Origin: Eudorina sp. 2006-703-Eu-15
Lineage: Eukaryota; Chlorophyta; Chlorophyceae; Chlamydomonadales; Volvocaceae
Assembly (NCBI GenBank): GCA_003117195.1
Contig: BDSI01000256.1
Coordinates: forward strand, 1-64,000
DNA length: 64,000 bases
Reading direction: 5' to 3'
The position numbers were made by a program, and so were the translations under genes. Within the stretch, counting starts at the first letter, position 1; each line of letters begins with the position of its first letter. Below are positions 38,601 to 51,395 of the stretch, in pieces. The notes beneath the pieces were generated by a model. That model saw only the letters and a list, made by a program, of their open reading frames with translations. It searched no databases and was not told the origin of the DNA.

Positions 38601-40247
38601 TCGTCGCACATCACGTGCGGTACCTTGGCAGTTGACGCCCGACGAACACACCAACACACCCTAGGGTCGGCTGAGTTGGGTCGTCTGGCTAACTGCATGA
38701 ATCTGATCTTTTTTGGGGTCCGCTGTAACTCATTTATTCATTTATTAATCTGAACATACTACACCGACCTGGGAAGGGAAGCAAGGCGGCGAACGCCACG
38801 TCCTTGACTCCTTGTGTGTACCCCCCTAGAGGGGGGGATAGGGTGGGTGGGGCTTCAGAGGGCGCTGGCAGTCGGATGAACCACTTGCCGTATCCAGATG
38901 TCGTAACACACACTGTCTCGCTGGAGGCGGCTCTGCGCTGCGCATGTGGTGTTGGTCCGATGCACCGGCTTCCCCTTCGCAACGGTGCGTGGCGATGGGG
39001 CATCCCCGGGGCCTCGGTGACTGAGGGCGAGGGGCGTCGGCTGCCAGCGGGGTTGACCCCCGGGGTCCGCGGGAGTTAAAATGAAAAAAAAATAAACCCG
39101 AAGAACGAACCCGGGCACACCCGGAACAACTCAGTATGCTAACGTGGGGTCCGCGGGAGTATGCATGATCATGCGGCCACTGGTCGTGGAGAAGAACGTA
39201 GCGTGTTCCCATAAACTTGAGAAGGGTTGAGCTTGTCGGTGGAAGACGTTCGAAGTCGCCGGTGCGGCAAGAGTGTCGGGTTGTCGGCAGATAGGAAGAG
39301 GCAAGTATGTCGACAGTAGTTAGACATACTATCTGAAATGCTGTGGTCTATCCTTTGTTGCCATGTTTTTTATTTTTTGTAAATACATCATCGCGTCCTG
39401 TGCTTTCTTTTGGATATCCACGCTCTGCCTGAAGCAATCCCAGCAAGCCCTTTGACACTTCAATGTTTTTCCCTTGATAAAAATTTGTGGTTTGTAACAA
39501 TGTACATGCGTAGACAGCGGATTACATACGATACCATCGCGCAAGGTGCAACCACCGCGTCACTCAATCATGGTGTCGTTCGAAACGGCCGGACGCCGAC
39601 TGCCGCATGCCGTTCAACCAGGGTAACATAGGTAAGATCAAAATATTACGAGCAGTATGAATAGCACCAAAAATAGATATGCGCGATTGTTTTCTAGCTG
39701 GGAGCAGTTCCAAACGTTTTTCCGAACCCTATCCGTCGAAGATGATAACGATAAGAATCATGAGAGCGTAGGTTATTCGTAAGCTATAATACTCTAAACA
39801 AAAAAATCCTGTGAAAATTTATTTATACAGGAGCTGTCTTCAGGTTCCGACATTAACCACATCTGAGCGATTCTCCATTTTTGCCTTTAATTAAACGAGG
39901 TTCATATATACACCAGGATAGCTTCCTGAACCCCCTTGGGGAAGGGGAATCCATGTTTCCGACTTACGTCAGTCGTACCTGCAGTACTTGCCCGCTTATG
40001 GCTTATGCCTCCAGTACACTCACAACGTGTGAAGAAGTTGATATGCGCATACGGGGCACCGAGCCCTGCAAATGCTGCATTCGTCTTCTACCTGACTGAC
40101 TTTTCGTGCGCGCCGTTGAGCAGACCTGCTCTGGCCGCATATACCCGGGACATCTTTTGCTATTACTACTGGTGAATCGCCTATGGAGTGACCGACAGAC
40201 TTGACCTTTTTCCTTTGGAGCGTTTCCTAGCCGCAAGGTAGCACGAC
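35693..40247. other. Long region without a recognised gene
   Basis: 35.7-36.7 kb is GC-rich with a GGGAGGTGGT decamer tandem (35896-35962), a copy of the dispersed intronic repeat (36072-36092), a GTGCCGTGCTGT tandem (36430-36492) and the element TTTCGCTGTCTTTATTGACA (36750-36769). It may hide the 5' exons of the TrmL-like gene. 37.05-38.0 kb and 39.3-40.2 kb are AT-rich. 39.06-39.16 kb carries a 15-bp direct repeat around an A-rich tract. Open frames in the rest show no domains. Confidence 0.4.
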
Positions 40248-43200
40248 ATGAGGCCTGCAAGCCTTTCGCTCACGCTCCTCCTCTTAGCACTTCTTTTAGG
40301 CACCAGTGGAGCTAGTGATGTCAGGAGGTCGCTTCAAGGTCTGTCCGGGACTGAGTACCCTGGTGGGCGAAGGAGGGTGGGCGTCATCTGGTCTGAACGC
40401 CGGCGCGGCAATGACCAGGACTGGCCACTGAATTATATTCTTGATGCTTACACCTTGCGTCTAGGTTTCCTTTTAGGCTCTGTCGCCGCTTTGTGTTTGC
40501 TGGCTCGATTTGGCGCAAACAGGGTCCATCACGACCTAGGTTCCGCTGCCGCAGCACTAGTTGCGCTTCTCAAGTATAAGTTATCAGGGGCAGACGATCT
40601 AGGCGGTCGTGAAATGTATTCATACTCGATTTGGGAAGCTTCGTTCGCAGCTTGCATCACGACCGTTGGCTCCGGTTGCGTCTATTGAACACCGCAGCCC
40701 ACGAGGCAAACCCCAATTAAATCAGCCTAATTAGTATGACATGTCAATTACTAATACTTTCTTTGGTGCCGGTATCGCCTTCTTCCTACAGGCTGGTCGA
40801 CCGGAGCGGCGGCCCCGCTAGGGCCCCTCGTACCTCTGCCTCCTCCGCCTCCCGTACCCTCGCACAGCAGCAACGGGCACTCAACATCGGCTACTCCCGC
40901 CGTCTACCCTCCTCCAGCCTACCCCCTTCCAGCCTACCCCCCTCCAGCCTACCCGTCCCCATACCCCCACCCGGCTTACCCGCCTCCCTACCCGCCCCCG
41001 CCGGCATACCCGCCGGCATACCCTCCACCGTATCCACCACCACCGTCGCAACCTTCACCCCCACCGCCACAGCTACCCAGCCCGCCACCCATCGATCCCC
41101 CCTCGCCAGCTCCCAGTGTGCCGCTCTCGCCGCCGCCGCCGTCACCGCCGCCACCCCCGCCACCAAGCTTCCCGCTGCCGCCGCCACCGCCCTCTCCCGA
41201 CCCGCCCAGCCCACCGCCGCCGCCGCCACCGCCCTCGCCGTTACCACCCAGCCCTCCGCCGCCACCGCCACCGCCTTCCCCCAACCACCCAGCCCTCCGC
41301 CGCCACCGCCACCGCCTTCCCCCCAACCACCCAGCCCACCGCCGCCACCGCCACCGCCCTCCCCCCAACCACCCAGCCCACCGCCGTCACCAGCACCCCC
41401 TTCTCCACCCGAACCCCCCAGCCCACCGCCGCCTTCGCCCCCGCCCAGCCCACTACCACCGGGTCAGCCAAGCCCGCCGCCTCCTAACCCGCCGCCAAGC
41501 CCCGCCCCAGCCCGCCCCCGCCCAGCCCGCCTCCGCCCAGTCGGCCGCCCCCTCCGTTGCGTCCCCCCCGTTCCCCCCGTCCCCCGCGTTCTCCGCTCCC
41601 GCAGCCGTCCCCTCCTCCCCCCGCCCTCCCCCCGTCTCCGGAGGTTCCGCCCCCGCCCTCACTCTCGCCTCCCTCACTGCCCAGCAGCCCAGCCGCCGGT
41701 GAGTGACCTTGGACTGTCCAGGGAGGGGAAGGAGGAGCGGGAAGGGGGTAAAGGGGAGCGGGGAGGGGAGTTCCGAGGTTCACCAAATACACACAGACAC
41801 ACACACGCACACACACACGCATCTTGGCACGGCCCTCGGCGTCGCGTCGACACACCTTGTCACCTTCGGGGGGAGGGTTGCGGCAGCTGGGGCAGCCTCA
41901 CAGGAAGGTCATCGTCGCTGCCTGGGATAGGTGAAGGGATAGGTGAAGATATAGGTGTCCGAACCCGACGTGCAGTCCTTGCATCTGCACATTGTAGGCG
42001 TCCGACGCACGAGTGCATTCTGTGATGGGTGTGTAGAAGGGAGGGAGGGTATGGGGGCGGCAATAGCAGCAGGCGTAGCAACAGCATCATCAGCACCATT
42101 AGCAGAGGTATTAGCAGCTGCAGTAGCAGCAGCAGCTGCAGTAGCAGCAGCAGCTGCAGTAGCAGCAGTAGCAGCAGCAGCAGTAGCAGCAGCAGCAGCT
42201 GCAGTAGCAGCAGCAGCAGCAGTGGCAATAGTAGTAGCAGGGGCGCATCAAGGGGCCTTCTCAGGAGCTCGCTGGGACCTGGGAGTGTTGCTGCAGCTGA
42301 CCGAGCAGCTGCCGTACCGTGTCGTATTGGGTTGGCTGCCGGTATGAGAAGACATTCTCTATGCTAACTTCCTTCCTCTGGCCACGGGGCAGGCCTCTCC
42401 TCCCCGCTCTGCCCCGCTCGGTTGTAACCTCCCCCCGCCCCCCTCCACCAACCCTCACTCACCCCTGCCCTCTGCCTCCCTGCAGTACCTGGCCGGAGGT
42501 ACCGTTGCCGTTACGCCAGCAACGGTCTGTACGGCGAGGTAATCTCGCAGGTGAAGCTGTATCCGCCGCTGGAGACGGACGCGGCGGTTTCGGAGTGTCA
42601 GCGGCTGTGCGATGTGGCGGTGGAGCCCGAGTGTACGGGGGTGAGTATACGGGGAAGGAGGGGTCGGGGGAGGGGGAGGGGGAGGGGGAGGGTTCGGGTT
42701 TGGGTTCGGGTTCGGGTCAGGTTCGGGTTCGGGTTCGGGTCGGGTTCGGGCTCGGGGAGGGGGCGGGGAGGAAACACTGGGTGGGAAGGGAAGGGGCCGG
42801 GAAGGGAAGGGTCCATGAAGGGAAGGGGCCGGGAAGGGAAGGGGCCGGGAAGGGAAGGGGCCGGGAAGGGAAGGGGCCGGGAAGGGAAGGGGCCGGGGAG
42901 GGAAGGGGCCGGGGAGGGAAGGGGCCGGGGGAGGAGGGGCCGGGGAGGGAAGGGGCCGGGGAGGGGAGGGGAAATGGTTGGGGAGGGGAGGCAAGCAGGG
43001 GATTGAGGGTTTAGGGAGTGCCGGGTAAGCCTGGCAACTGAACAAACGGATTGCACCACGTCAAGGAACAGCAAGGAACATCATGTGTGGGCGTATGGGG
43101 GAGGGCTGGTGCGAGAAACGGGAGTGGGCGAACGGCATGATGTGGGGCCCGGGGTTCAGGCCGGTGACAACATGCAGGCGTGAGGGAGGATGGGAGGCGG

Positions 43201-45341
43201 CATGGGCGGCGGCATGGGCGGCATGAGCGGCATGTCACCGCCGGGGTATCCCAAACTCGGGGGAAAGGAAGGGAGGCGCCCAACCCGTGGGGCGGTGGGG
43301 GCTGGGGCAGTATAAAAGGGGCAGTAAACGCGGTGCCTTGTCCGGGGGGCCGCTATGCACCTAGGCCCTGCGATGGGCGCATACACCCCACCCCGGTAGG
43401 ACACAGTCGCACAGTCGCAGAGTCGCACACGCACATATCAAACACACGCTGCTGCTTGGGTCCGGCGGGTCGCTTCTCTAAACACACTTCGCTGCGACCC
43501 CCCACTCACCACCTCGCACCCTTCCGGCCCCGCTCCCCCTCCCCCTCCCCCTCCCCCTGTCCCTCCCCCCCCGGCTGGCCCCCTCGCTCCCCCAGTACTA
43601 CTACAAGTCCACCGGGTACTGCACCCTCCTCACCGGGGAGCTCCGATGGAGCAAGCCCTACCCCACAGACGTCGTCGCCTGCAAGTTCCTAGGGTACGGC
43701 CCCGAGGCACCCACCGAACCCGAGCAGCCCACCTACCCGCCCGACTTCCCACAGCCCTCCACACCGCCGCCCACCCAGCCGCCGCCCAGCCAGCCGCTGC
43801 CGCCCAGCCCGCCGCCGCCGCCGCCCAGCCCGCAGCCGCCGCCGAGCCCGCGGCCGTCGCCGCCGCCACGGCCGCCACCGCGGCTGAGATCGCCGCCGCC
43901 GCTGACGCCGGCCACCCCGTCGCCGCCGCCGCCGCCGGTGCTCAGCCCGCCGCCGCCGCAGCCACCCGCCACTCCGGCCATCCCTGTGGCGTCGCCGCCG
44001 CCGCCGCCACCGCCACCGGCACCCACCACGCCAGCTGATCCAACTATTTTCCCGTCGCCGCCGCCGCCGCCGCCGCTGCCGAGCCCTGTGATCGCGCCCT
44101 CGCCGCCTCGGCCGCGGCCGCCTCCGCGGCCCAGGTCCCCGCCGCCACCGGTTGTCGTGGTCAGCCCGCCGCCGCCGCCGCCGGGGCTGCCAAGCCCGCC
44201 GCCGCCGCTCCTACCTAGCCCGCCGCCGCCGCTGATGCCCAGCCCGCCGCCGCCGTTGCTGCCCAGCGCACCGCCGCCGCTGCTGCCGCCGCTGATGCCG
44301 TCCAGCGTTCGGTCTCCGCCGCCGCCGCCGCCATCGGGTAGGTGTACTGCGTGTTTCGTTTACTCATTGAGTGGGCCCTGGATTTGTGTGTGTGGGTTTG
44401 GCATAGGCAACCCTCTCCCCTCCCCTCCCCCTCCCCTCCCTCCCCTGTCCCTCCCTCCCCTGTCCCTCCACCTTTCCCCTCCTCCCTCCCCAATTTCTTG
44501 TATCCCCTCCCCCCCTCCCTCCACCTTCCCCGTTCTCCCCACGCCTCCCCCAAATAGGTTCCAACAAGACCTACCGCTGCAAGACCGAGACCAGCATCTA
44601 CTCGGCGCTGCCGCCCCTGGCGCTACTAAAGCTGTCGCCGCCGTCCACCAACGAGCAGGCGGCGGTGGAGTGCGGGCGGCTATGCGACGAGAGCGACGAG
44701 TGCACCGGGGTGCGTGTGTGTTATCAAAGAGAAAAGCTGAGCCGCGAAAAAACAGACCCGTGTCCAGTAATGCAACCGACGACTGAGACCGAGACCAGAG
44801 TTACCAATATGCCAGGGCGAAGTATGTCGACCATAAGTAGTCCCAAGGTGTTGTAGTCCGTGATGCCGTGGCGCCCCGTATCGTTGTCGAGCGCCGGTGG
44901 GCGCCGTTACGCCAGCAGAAGTAGCGGCTATGACGCCGTAGGCTAATGCAGACGAAACTCGACTAAACTACCTACTGATCCTAAGGTGCAGCAAAAGCAA
45001 GGGCGTATGCGTCAATAGCGCGTGCGATGCCGACAGCAAGCAAGTGCCCGGCACAACCGTCCCAGCCCGTGCAGAAGGAAAAAGATACTGACCTGAATGC
45101 AGAAACGGGAGCACCAAGCGAAGCAGCACCGTCAGTGGTTATCGAAGCGAAGTCGGAGGACATGCAAGGCGGATGGCAAGACAGGGACACACGTGAGCGC
45201 GACGGTCCTAAAAGTTGTTAGTAAGAAGGAAAAAACGAGCAAAGCAAATGGAATGCAAAGATGCGGGTGCCGAATTTGCAGTGATGCGCCGGGTACGAAC
45301 GCGGTCAACTGCCGTCACAGCGCAGGGGCAAAGAACTAATC

Positions 45342-45402
<61 letters not shown>

Positions 45403-46233
45403 GTGGGGACGGGGGCGGGGAGAGGGTAGGGGAGAGTGGGGGGAAGGCTTCTGGAGGGAGGGGGGAAGGAGGGGGAAGAGAAGGAGGGAGAGGGGAGAGA
45501 GGGAGGGGGAAGGGCTTGGCAGGGATCGATAAGTACGACGACGCTGTACCACAGGCACTTCAGCCGTCCATCCATGAACCCGTCGTACAAGTGTACGGCA
45601 TGCAAGGCCGTGCTTACACCGACCCGTACCAGATACCACACAAGCCATGGCACCCCATCCCTCTCCCGGGCCTCCCACCAGGACTCCCGGGTCCGGGTGG
45701 TGAAGCGGTAGAGGGCCAGTGCTGGGGGCGTCTGCCTTCTTTCCCCCCCCCCCACCCCCCCCACACACACCATCCGTCAACGATGTGCTAGGCAAGCCGT
45801 TTCCTGAGCCCCTTCCTGATCCCCTGCCCAGATCGGGGCTCTTGTGTACAGATCGGTGTACGGCGATGACCCACGTGGCCTGTACGGCACCCCATCACCC
45901 CCTCCCCATCCATTAACCCCTCGCCCTCCCCCTCCGTCCGACCCAAACCCATTCCCATTCCCATTCGTGAATCTTGTACGATACTCCTGCCGTACATCAT
46001 CATGTTCATCCTCTCCTCCCCTTCTCCTCCACCTCCTCCTCCGCCTGCCGCCTCCCTGGCCCCTCCCGCAGTACTACTACAAGAACACCGGGTACTGCAC
46101 TCTGACCACCGGCCCCGCGCAGTTCAGCGGCAAGTCGTACGCCTCCGACATCATCGCGTGTCTGGTGAAGCACGTCTCGGGAGCTGAGGGGGAGGGGGGA
46201 GAGACCAGCGCGAGGACGGCAAAGTCGGGTTGA
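40248..46233 (+). CDS. Secreted hydroxyproline-rich glycoprotein with two six-cysteine modules
   Basis: Exons: 40248-40338, 40792-41698, 42486-42640, 43596-44334, 44558-44709, 46072-46233 (stop TGA). A signal peptide (LSLTLLLLALLLGTSGA) is followed by YPPPAYPP and SPPPPPP repeats, then module 1 (exons 3-4), a second Pro/Ser linker, and module 2 (exons 5-6). Each module has six cysteines in the pattern YRC...EC-RLCD...EC-TG / YYYK-TGYC...VAC or IAC. Each is split by a phase-0 intron after ECTG and entered through a phase-1 intron. Polyproline blocks of this kind are hydroxylated and glycosylated in volvocine cell walls, so an extracellular-matrix role is inferred. The modules faintly recall PAN/apple folds; no pherophorin domain was seen. 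Exon 2 is in frame throughout only if one C is added at two C-runs (near 41276-41282 and 41504-41510). With both, the length is about 735 residues. Confidence 0.8.
42061..42240 (+). repeat. GCA/GTA trinucleotide repeat
   Basis: An imperfect GCAGTAGCAGCAGCTGCA tract in the second intron of the wall-glycoprotein gene. It can be read as poly-Ala or poly-Ser, but lies outside the exons. Confidence 0.9.
42660..42975 (+). repeat. G-rich minisatellites
   Basis: GGGTTCGGGT-type repeats (about 42690-42750) then AAGGGGCCGGGAAGGG-type repeats (about 42786-42965), in the third intron of the wall-glycoprotein gene. Confidence 0.85.
45345..45399 (+). repeat. TG dinucleotide microsatellite
   Basis: About 27 uninterrupted TG pairs in the last intron of the wall-glycoprotein gene. 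Confidence 0.95.
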
Positions 46234-47449
46234 GTGAGTAGTGAGTGAGCGCCCACCCCGTCCCTTGCCAACCTGACTGCGCCCGTACCCACCCACCCAC
46301 CCTCCCACCAGCGCACAGCGCACATACAGCCAAGTGACTGCGGGCGAAAAACACGCACAGCAGCAGCAGCAGCAAATGGAGCAGCCGCAGCAGCAGCAGC
46401 AGCAGCAGCTCCGGCAGACAGGCAGAGCCTGGTGAATGGGGTTGGGAGGGTCCTCCGATTTGAAGGGGGGGCTGTCTGCCGCTGCCCCGGAGGGGAGTGA
46501 TCTTCCATCTCACCAGGGGGGGAGGGAGGGAGAGGGGGAGGGAGAGGGAGCGAGGGTTTCGCTGTCTATATCGACAGGCAGGGAGGGCGGGTGGGGGGTG
46601 GGTAGGGCCCCTCCTGACCCCCTGGACGTCAGGACAGGAGTGGGCCAGCACCCGCTGCGGCCCCCACCCATCCGTCCAGCCGACCGACTGACCAGTTGAG
46701 AAAGGGCGTTTGAGAGGCGGTGGGGGTGGGGGTGGGGGTGGTGGATGGTTCTGGGACGGTTTCGCTGTCTTGATTGACAGAAGGGAGGGGGAGGGGATGG
46801 AAAAAGGGGGCCTGTGGGTGGAAGCACAAGGCACAGGGGCAAGTGTCGTACTCCCTGAGCTTGTACGGCAGAGAATCGGTGCTGCTTCAGCTGGAGAGTG
46901 TGTGTCTGTCTGTCTATGTGTGGGTATATGTGTTTTGCTGTTGCATGCAGAGGGTTTGCATGGGTGGCTTTTCCATTTCTTGGGGTTATTGTTGTCGTAC
47001 GGTTATTATCTTGACCTCCGGTGGCGCCGACGGTTGGGCACGAGGTAGCCGTACTGCATCAGAGTACGGCATCATCTTCTACGGGCGGGTGTTCTCATGC
47101 ACAGCGTTGCGCCGTACGGTTCCCGCTCCGCACTCGCCGGTCGCGCCGGCCCGACCAAGACCTTCTTTTGCTCTGCCTCTTGACTTTCTTTGTCGGACTT
47201 GGCTTGTGATGGGATTCCAGTGCTGCCTCCCCTCCCCTCCCCTCCCCTCCCCTCCCCTGCCCTCCCCTGCCCTGCCCCGGGGGGTGAGTGGCCGCTGCCT
47301 CGGGTGCCGCTGACCTCGGGGGCGCCCCTAGACCCTTCCCGGAGCGGGGAGGGGAGGGGCCGCCGAATTGCTGTGGCATCGTCAGCAGTCGGTGGCACCC
47401 TAGTGAAGTCGTGCGTGCATGCGGAAGAACGTGTGCAGGAGAGTGTGTG

Positions 47450-47570
<121 letters not shown>

Positions 47571-48456
47571 ATATCTGACCGTAACGGATGTGTGAATGTG
47601 TGAATGTGTGCGTGGCGAGAAACCCGCCCGAACCGCCCAGTATGTGTGTATGTGTTTGTATGTGCATGCGTACGTGTGTATGCGTATGTGTGTATGCGTA
47701 TGCGTGTATGTGTGTTAAAGAGAACTGAGCCGATGTATGTGTGTGTGTATGCAAGCGTGGGTGGTGGCGGGACGGGGGACGGAGAGAGGGCGAGGGAGGA
47801 GGAGGTAAGGGAGGAGGAGGTAGGGGAGGACGACGAGGTGTGGCGTCTTGAGAGGCCGCCAGGACCGGGTCCGGGTCCTGCTGTGTCAGGATGCTGTGGG
47901 TTCAGGGCTCCGGAGGGGTGGTGGAGGAGGTGCGGGGGAGGGGGGCGTGGGGAGGGGGGTGTTAATGAGATGGGGAGGTCGTGAAGATTGCCGTCGCTGC
48001 GGCCACCAGAGCGCTGCCGCCGTCCATCCGGGTACTGGTCTGACCCGCCGACACGGGCGGTCGTACGTGCTGCCGAAGGACAATAATACGGCATTGCCGT
48101 ACATCATGTCTATATCCACAGCCGTCCGCACTGTGTTCCCAGACCGGTCAAGAATAAGGCCCTTGTGTGCTGGTTATGGTTGTTGTTCGAGCGAGGACGT
48201 TGCCGTACATGTGCGCGCCGCGATTGGCGCTGTCGCGGTGTTTCGTCCGTACATTTATGAACGCGTTTCTGCGATCAGTGGTGGTGCGGCATTGCTGATA
48301 CGGTACGGCATTGCGGGTACGGGTACGTACGGCGGCTGTTTGTTTGGGCGCTGGGGCGCCGCACGCGGTGCACGCGTGGAAGCACGCGGAGGGCTGCAGG
48401 CAGCGCGAGGTCCCCCCCTCTTATGTCCCGAAGATGTTTCTCTACGGCTTTCTCAC

Positions 48457-48520
48457 CATCACCATCACCATCACCATCACCATCACCATCACCATCACCA
48501 TCACCATCACCATCACCATC
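48457..48520 (+). repeat. CACCAT hexamer repeat
   Basis: About ten CACCAT copies. The His-rich reading is unsupported by any flanking exon. Confidence 0.9.
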
Positions 48521-49047
48521 TCACTCGCGCGCGGGGCAAGGAGCGGGCGTAGCCCTTCAGGTGACGTCCCCGGCGGAGAGTTGACGGTTGATCGGTTGGT
48601 CGTTTAATCGGTTGTAAAATCGGTTGATGGTTTGGCTGGTGATATTCAGATCCGGAATCCCGTTCTCTGACTTGTTTGTGTGCCCCCGGCATGCGCATGT
48701 AGGTATACCCTAGGGTGAGCCACTAGAGGACCGAATGACAGGACAGCACCGCGGGGGCACCTCTACCTCAACATGCTCCGACGCATCCGTCAGTCAGTCA
48801 GTCGGCCTGTCACTCAGCCTATCAGTCAGTCGTGTCAGTCCTGTCAGCCTGCCAGTCAGTCAGTGATTAAATTAGAGGTTCAATCGCTGCTCCCCGCCAT
48901 CCATCCTCAGACGCCGTGCAGAACCAGCCTAGCAGAACCAACGCAACCCCGTCCGGCCCATCCCACCTTCACTGCTGCCTCCCCCTTGTCGTCCGCCGCC
49001 GGCCCCGGACATCGTAAGATCGGACATCGGACATCGAAGCTCGAAAC

Positions 49048-49603
49048 CCTCGCCCCCCTCCAGGGAACCTCCCCCTCGCCCCCCTCCAGGGAACCCCCCC
49101 TCGCCCCCCTCCAGGGAACCTCCCCCTCGCCCCCCTCCAGGGAACCTCCCCCTCGCCCCCCTCCAGGGAACCTCCCCCTCGCCCCCTCCAGGGAACCCCC
49201 CCTCGCCCCCCTCCAGGGAACCCCCCCTCGCCCCCCTCCAGGGAACCTCCCCCTCGCCCCCCTCCAGGGAACCTCCCCCTCGCCCCCTCCAGGGAACCTC
49301 CCCCTCGCCCCCCTCCAGGGAACCTCCCCCTCGCCCCCCTCCAGGGAACCTCCCCCTCGCCCCCCTCCAGGGATCCTCCCCCTCGCCCCCTCCAGGGAAC
49401 CTCCCCCTCGCCCCCCTCCAGGGAACCTCCCCTCGCCCCCCTCCAGGGAACCTCCCCCTCGCCCCCTCCAGAGAACCTCCCCCTCGCCCCCCTCCAGGGA
49501 ACCTCCCCCTCGCCCCCCTCCATGGAACCTCCCCCTCGGCCCCCTCCAGGGAACCTCCCCCTCGCCCCCCTCCAGGGAACCTCCCCCTCGCCCCCCTCGC
49601 TCC
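49048..49603 (+). repeat. 26-bp minisatellite
   Basis: About 21 copies of a 26-bp unit, AACCTCCCCCTCGCCCCCCT followed by CCAGGG, with single-base length variants. Because the period is not a multiple of three, all three minus-strand frames stay open and read Gly/Arg-rich; this is not a gene. Confidence 0.95.
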
Positions 49604-50416
49604 GGAGACACCCCACGCCCTGAGCGGGCCCACCTCTGCCCTCTTTTTGAGTCCCTCCCTCACACACACACTGCAGCCAGTAGACGTAGACTCTTGATGG
49701 ATAGATAGCAGCGCGAGGCTCTAGGGTGTAGGGATTCGGACTAGGGAAGCCTAGTGTGCCCGAGGAGGGTAGGGCCAGACCAGTGGGAGTGGGCAGCTGG
49801 ACATGTAGGCGAGCGACGGGAAGGGGTGTACGACAGGGATGCTTACGTGGTGATGTGCTGCCTTGTGCAAACCATAGCCCCATCATGGAGCGCCCGACTG
49901 CATACCCGGACCCAACAAGGCCTGACGCGTGCGAGACGCCCCGCTGGGACTCAGGTGGGCGGGCAGGCCTGCCGGAGGGTGCAACCTTAGCTAGTACGAT
50001 TAGGTTGGGACGCGGGACCAGGCTAGTTTTACCGCACCCTGCAGGGGCGCGTCTCCGAATTGCTGAGGAACGCGCCCTGGGTGCTGCAAGGACTTGAGGA
50101 GGTTGAACGGCGGACTGCGAGGCGCAGACCGCCCGGGATGGGCTTCCGCCCAATCCCTTGAGGGGGCACAGCTGTCACCGATCCTCAGGGATCGGGCGCG
50201 CGCCCTTTGTTGCGAGGGGACAGAGGCCCCTTACGCCCCTCTCCCCCGAATCCGGGGGAGAGTGCTTCGGCGGTCTCCCGTATGGGGCGGGTTAGCGCCC
50301 CCGGCCAGCGTCGGCCCGGCAGATATGTAACGATTCACACACACACACACACACGCACGCGCGCGCACGCATGCACGCACGCACGCACGCACGCACGCAC
50401 ACACCCCGCCTCTCTT

Positions 50417-51319
50417 TTACACACACCCCGCCTTAGCCATAGCTGCTCCCGCCACATCACGGAGCTGCCTGTACGGCACGCAGGTGTACACTTTTGCGTC
50501 CAGGTCGAAGGTCGACCTCGTAGGATCCGAGAGCTGTGGCCCCCCAGCCCGCACCCCGCCTCTCCCCGCCCTGACATCGTCGTCGCCAAGGGTACGCCAG
50601 GGTACGCCAGATGCATGCTGCTCCGTACAGTACGACGTCGTGCTCACTCGTACGGATCTTCTTCCTCGTCCTCGTGCGTGTCCCGCGCCTGCATGGCGTG
50701 ACGCCGGGGGGCGGGGGGAGGGTTTCGTGGCGGCCGGGTGGTAAGATGGCACCTGTCGCCCTTATCCGTGACCCATGGGTCAATCGGTCGGTCGGTCGAA
50801 TCAGACACGCCGCGCAGGTATGGGGCTATAGGCCCCGCCCGAGGGCTCCGGCAGTTAAAACCCTAGAACCCGCCCTCAACCCCCGACAAGCGACAACCCT
50901 CCCCTCACACGACCCCACACACCACCCCACACCCCACCCCACCCCACACAACAGAAACAGCCCTGGGTGTTCCCACCGACACTGACACGACCGACTGAGC
51001 GGCTGACTGGAATCATCTTCGGTCTCATGGCCTCCACGTCCTGCCGGGTTCGGCTTTACCTCTTCCCTACCGGGTAGAGGAGGTAGCGAGCTGCCCAGCT
51101 CGCCCTCGACGTAAGATATCAGACCCACAGCCCCCCTTTTTGTCCATAAAGACAGCGAAATCGCGAAACAGCCCCCCGTGCCCCGCTCACCCCGGGTGCG
51201 CCCCCCGCCGACATGTCCCCGGGGGCCCTCCGCGGCAGCGCCTGTCGGAGGGCCGCCTCGCCCCGCTCCAGGGGGGGCAGCGCGGCCTGCTGCGCGTAGG
51301 CGGCCCTCAGCTGGCCCAC
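50417..51319 (-). CDS. Possible two-exon tail of an unidentified gene
   Basis: Two minus-strand segments look coding. 51319-51191 follows an acceptor (GATGACGCAG), reads VGQLRAAYAQQAALPPLERG then EAALRQALPRRAPGDMSAGG, and ends at a GTGAGC donor in phase 0. 50533-50417 follows GGGCCACAG and reads LSDPTRSTFDLDAKVYTCVP then YRQLRDVAGAAMAKAGCV and a stop. Phases are compatible. No upstream exon or family was recognised, and the two may not belong together. Confidence 0.35.
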
Positions 51320-51395
51320 CTGCGTCATCGGGATGCGAGGGAGCGGCGGCCGGGCGGACTCAGCGAGTAAGGTGTACGACGTACGACGGGCGGGT

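Noticed and set aside
47072..47222. Minus-strand exon-like segment (SQAKSDKESQEAEQKKVLVG)
   Set aside because: An acceptor-like GGAGGCAG exists and the residues look plausible, but no second exon or family could be found; left unannotated.
48907..49708. Overlapping long frames rich in Gly, Arg and Pro
   Set aside because: All frames of the 26-bp minisatellite stay open; no splice signals, domains or start context.
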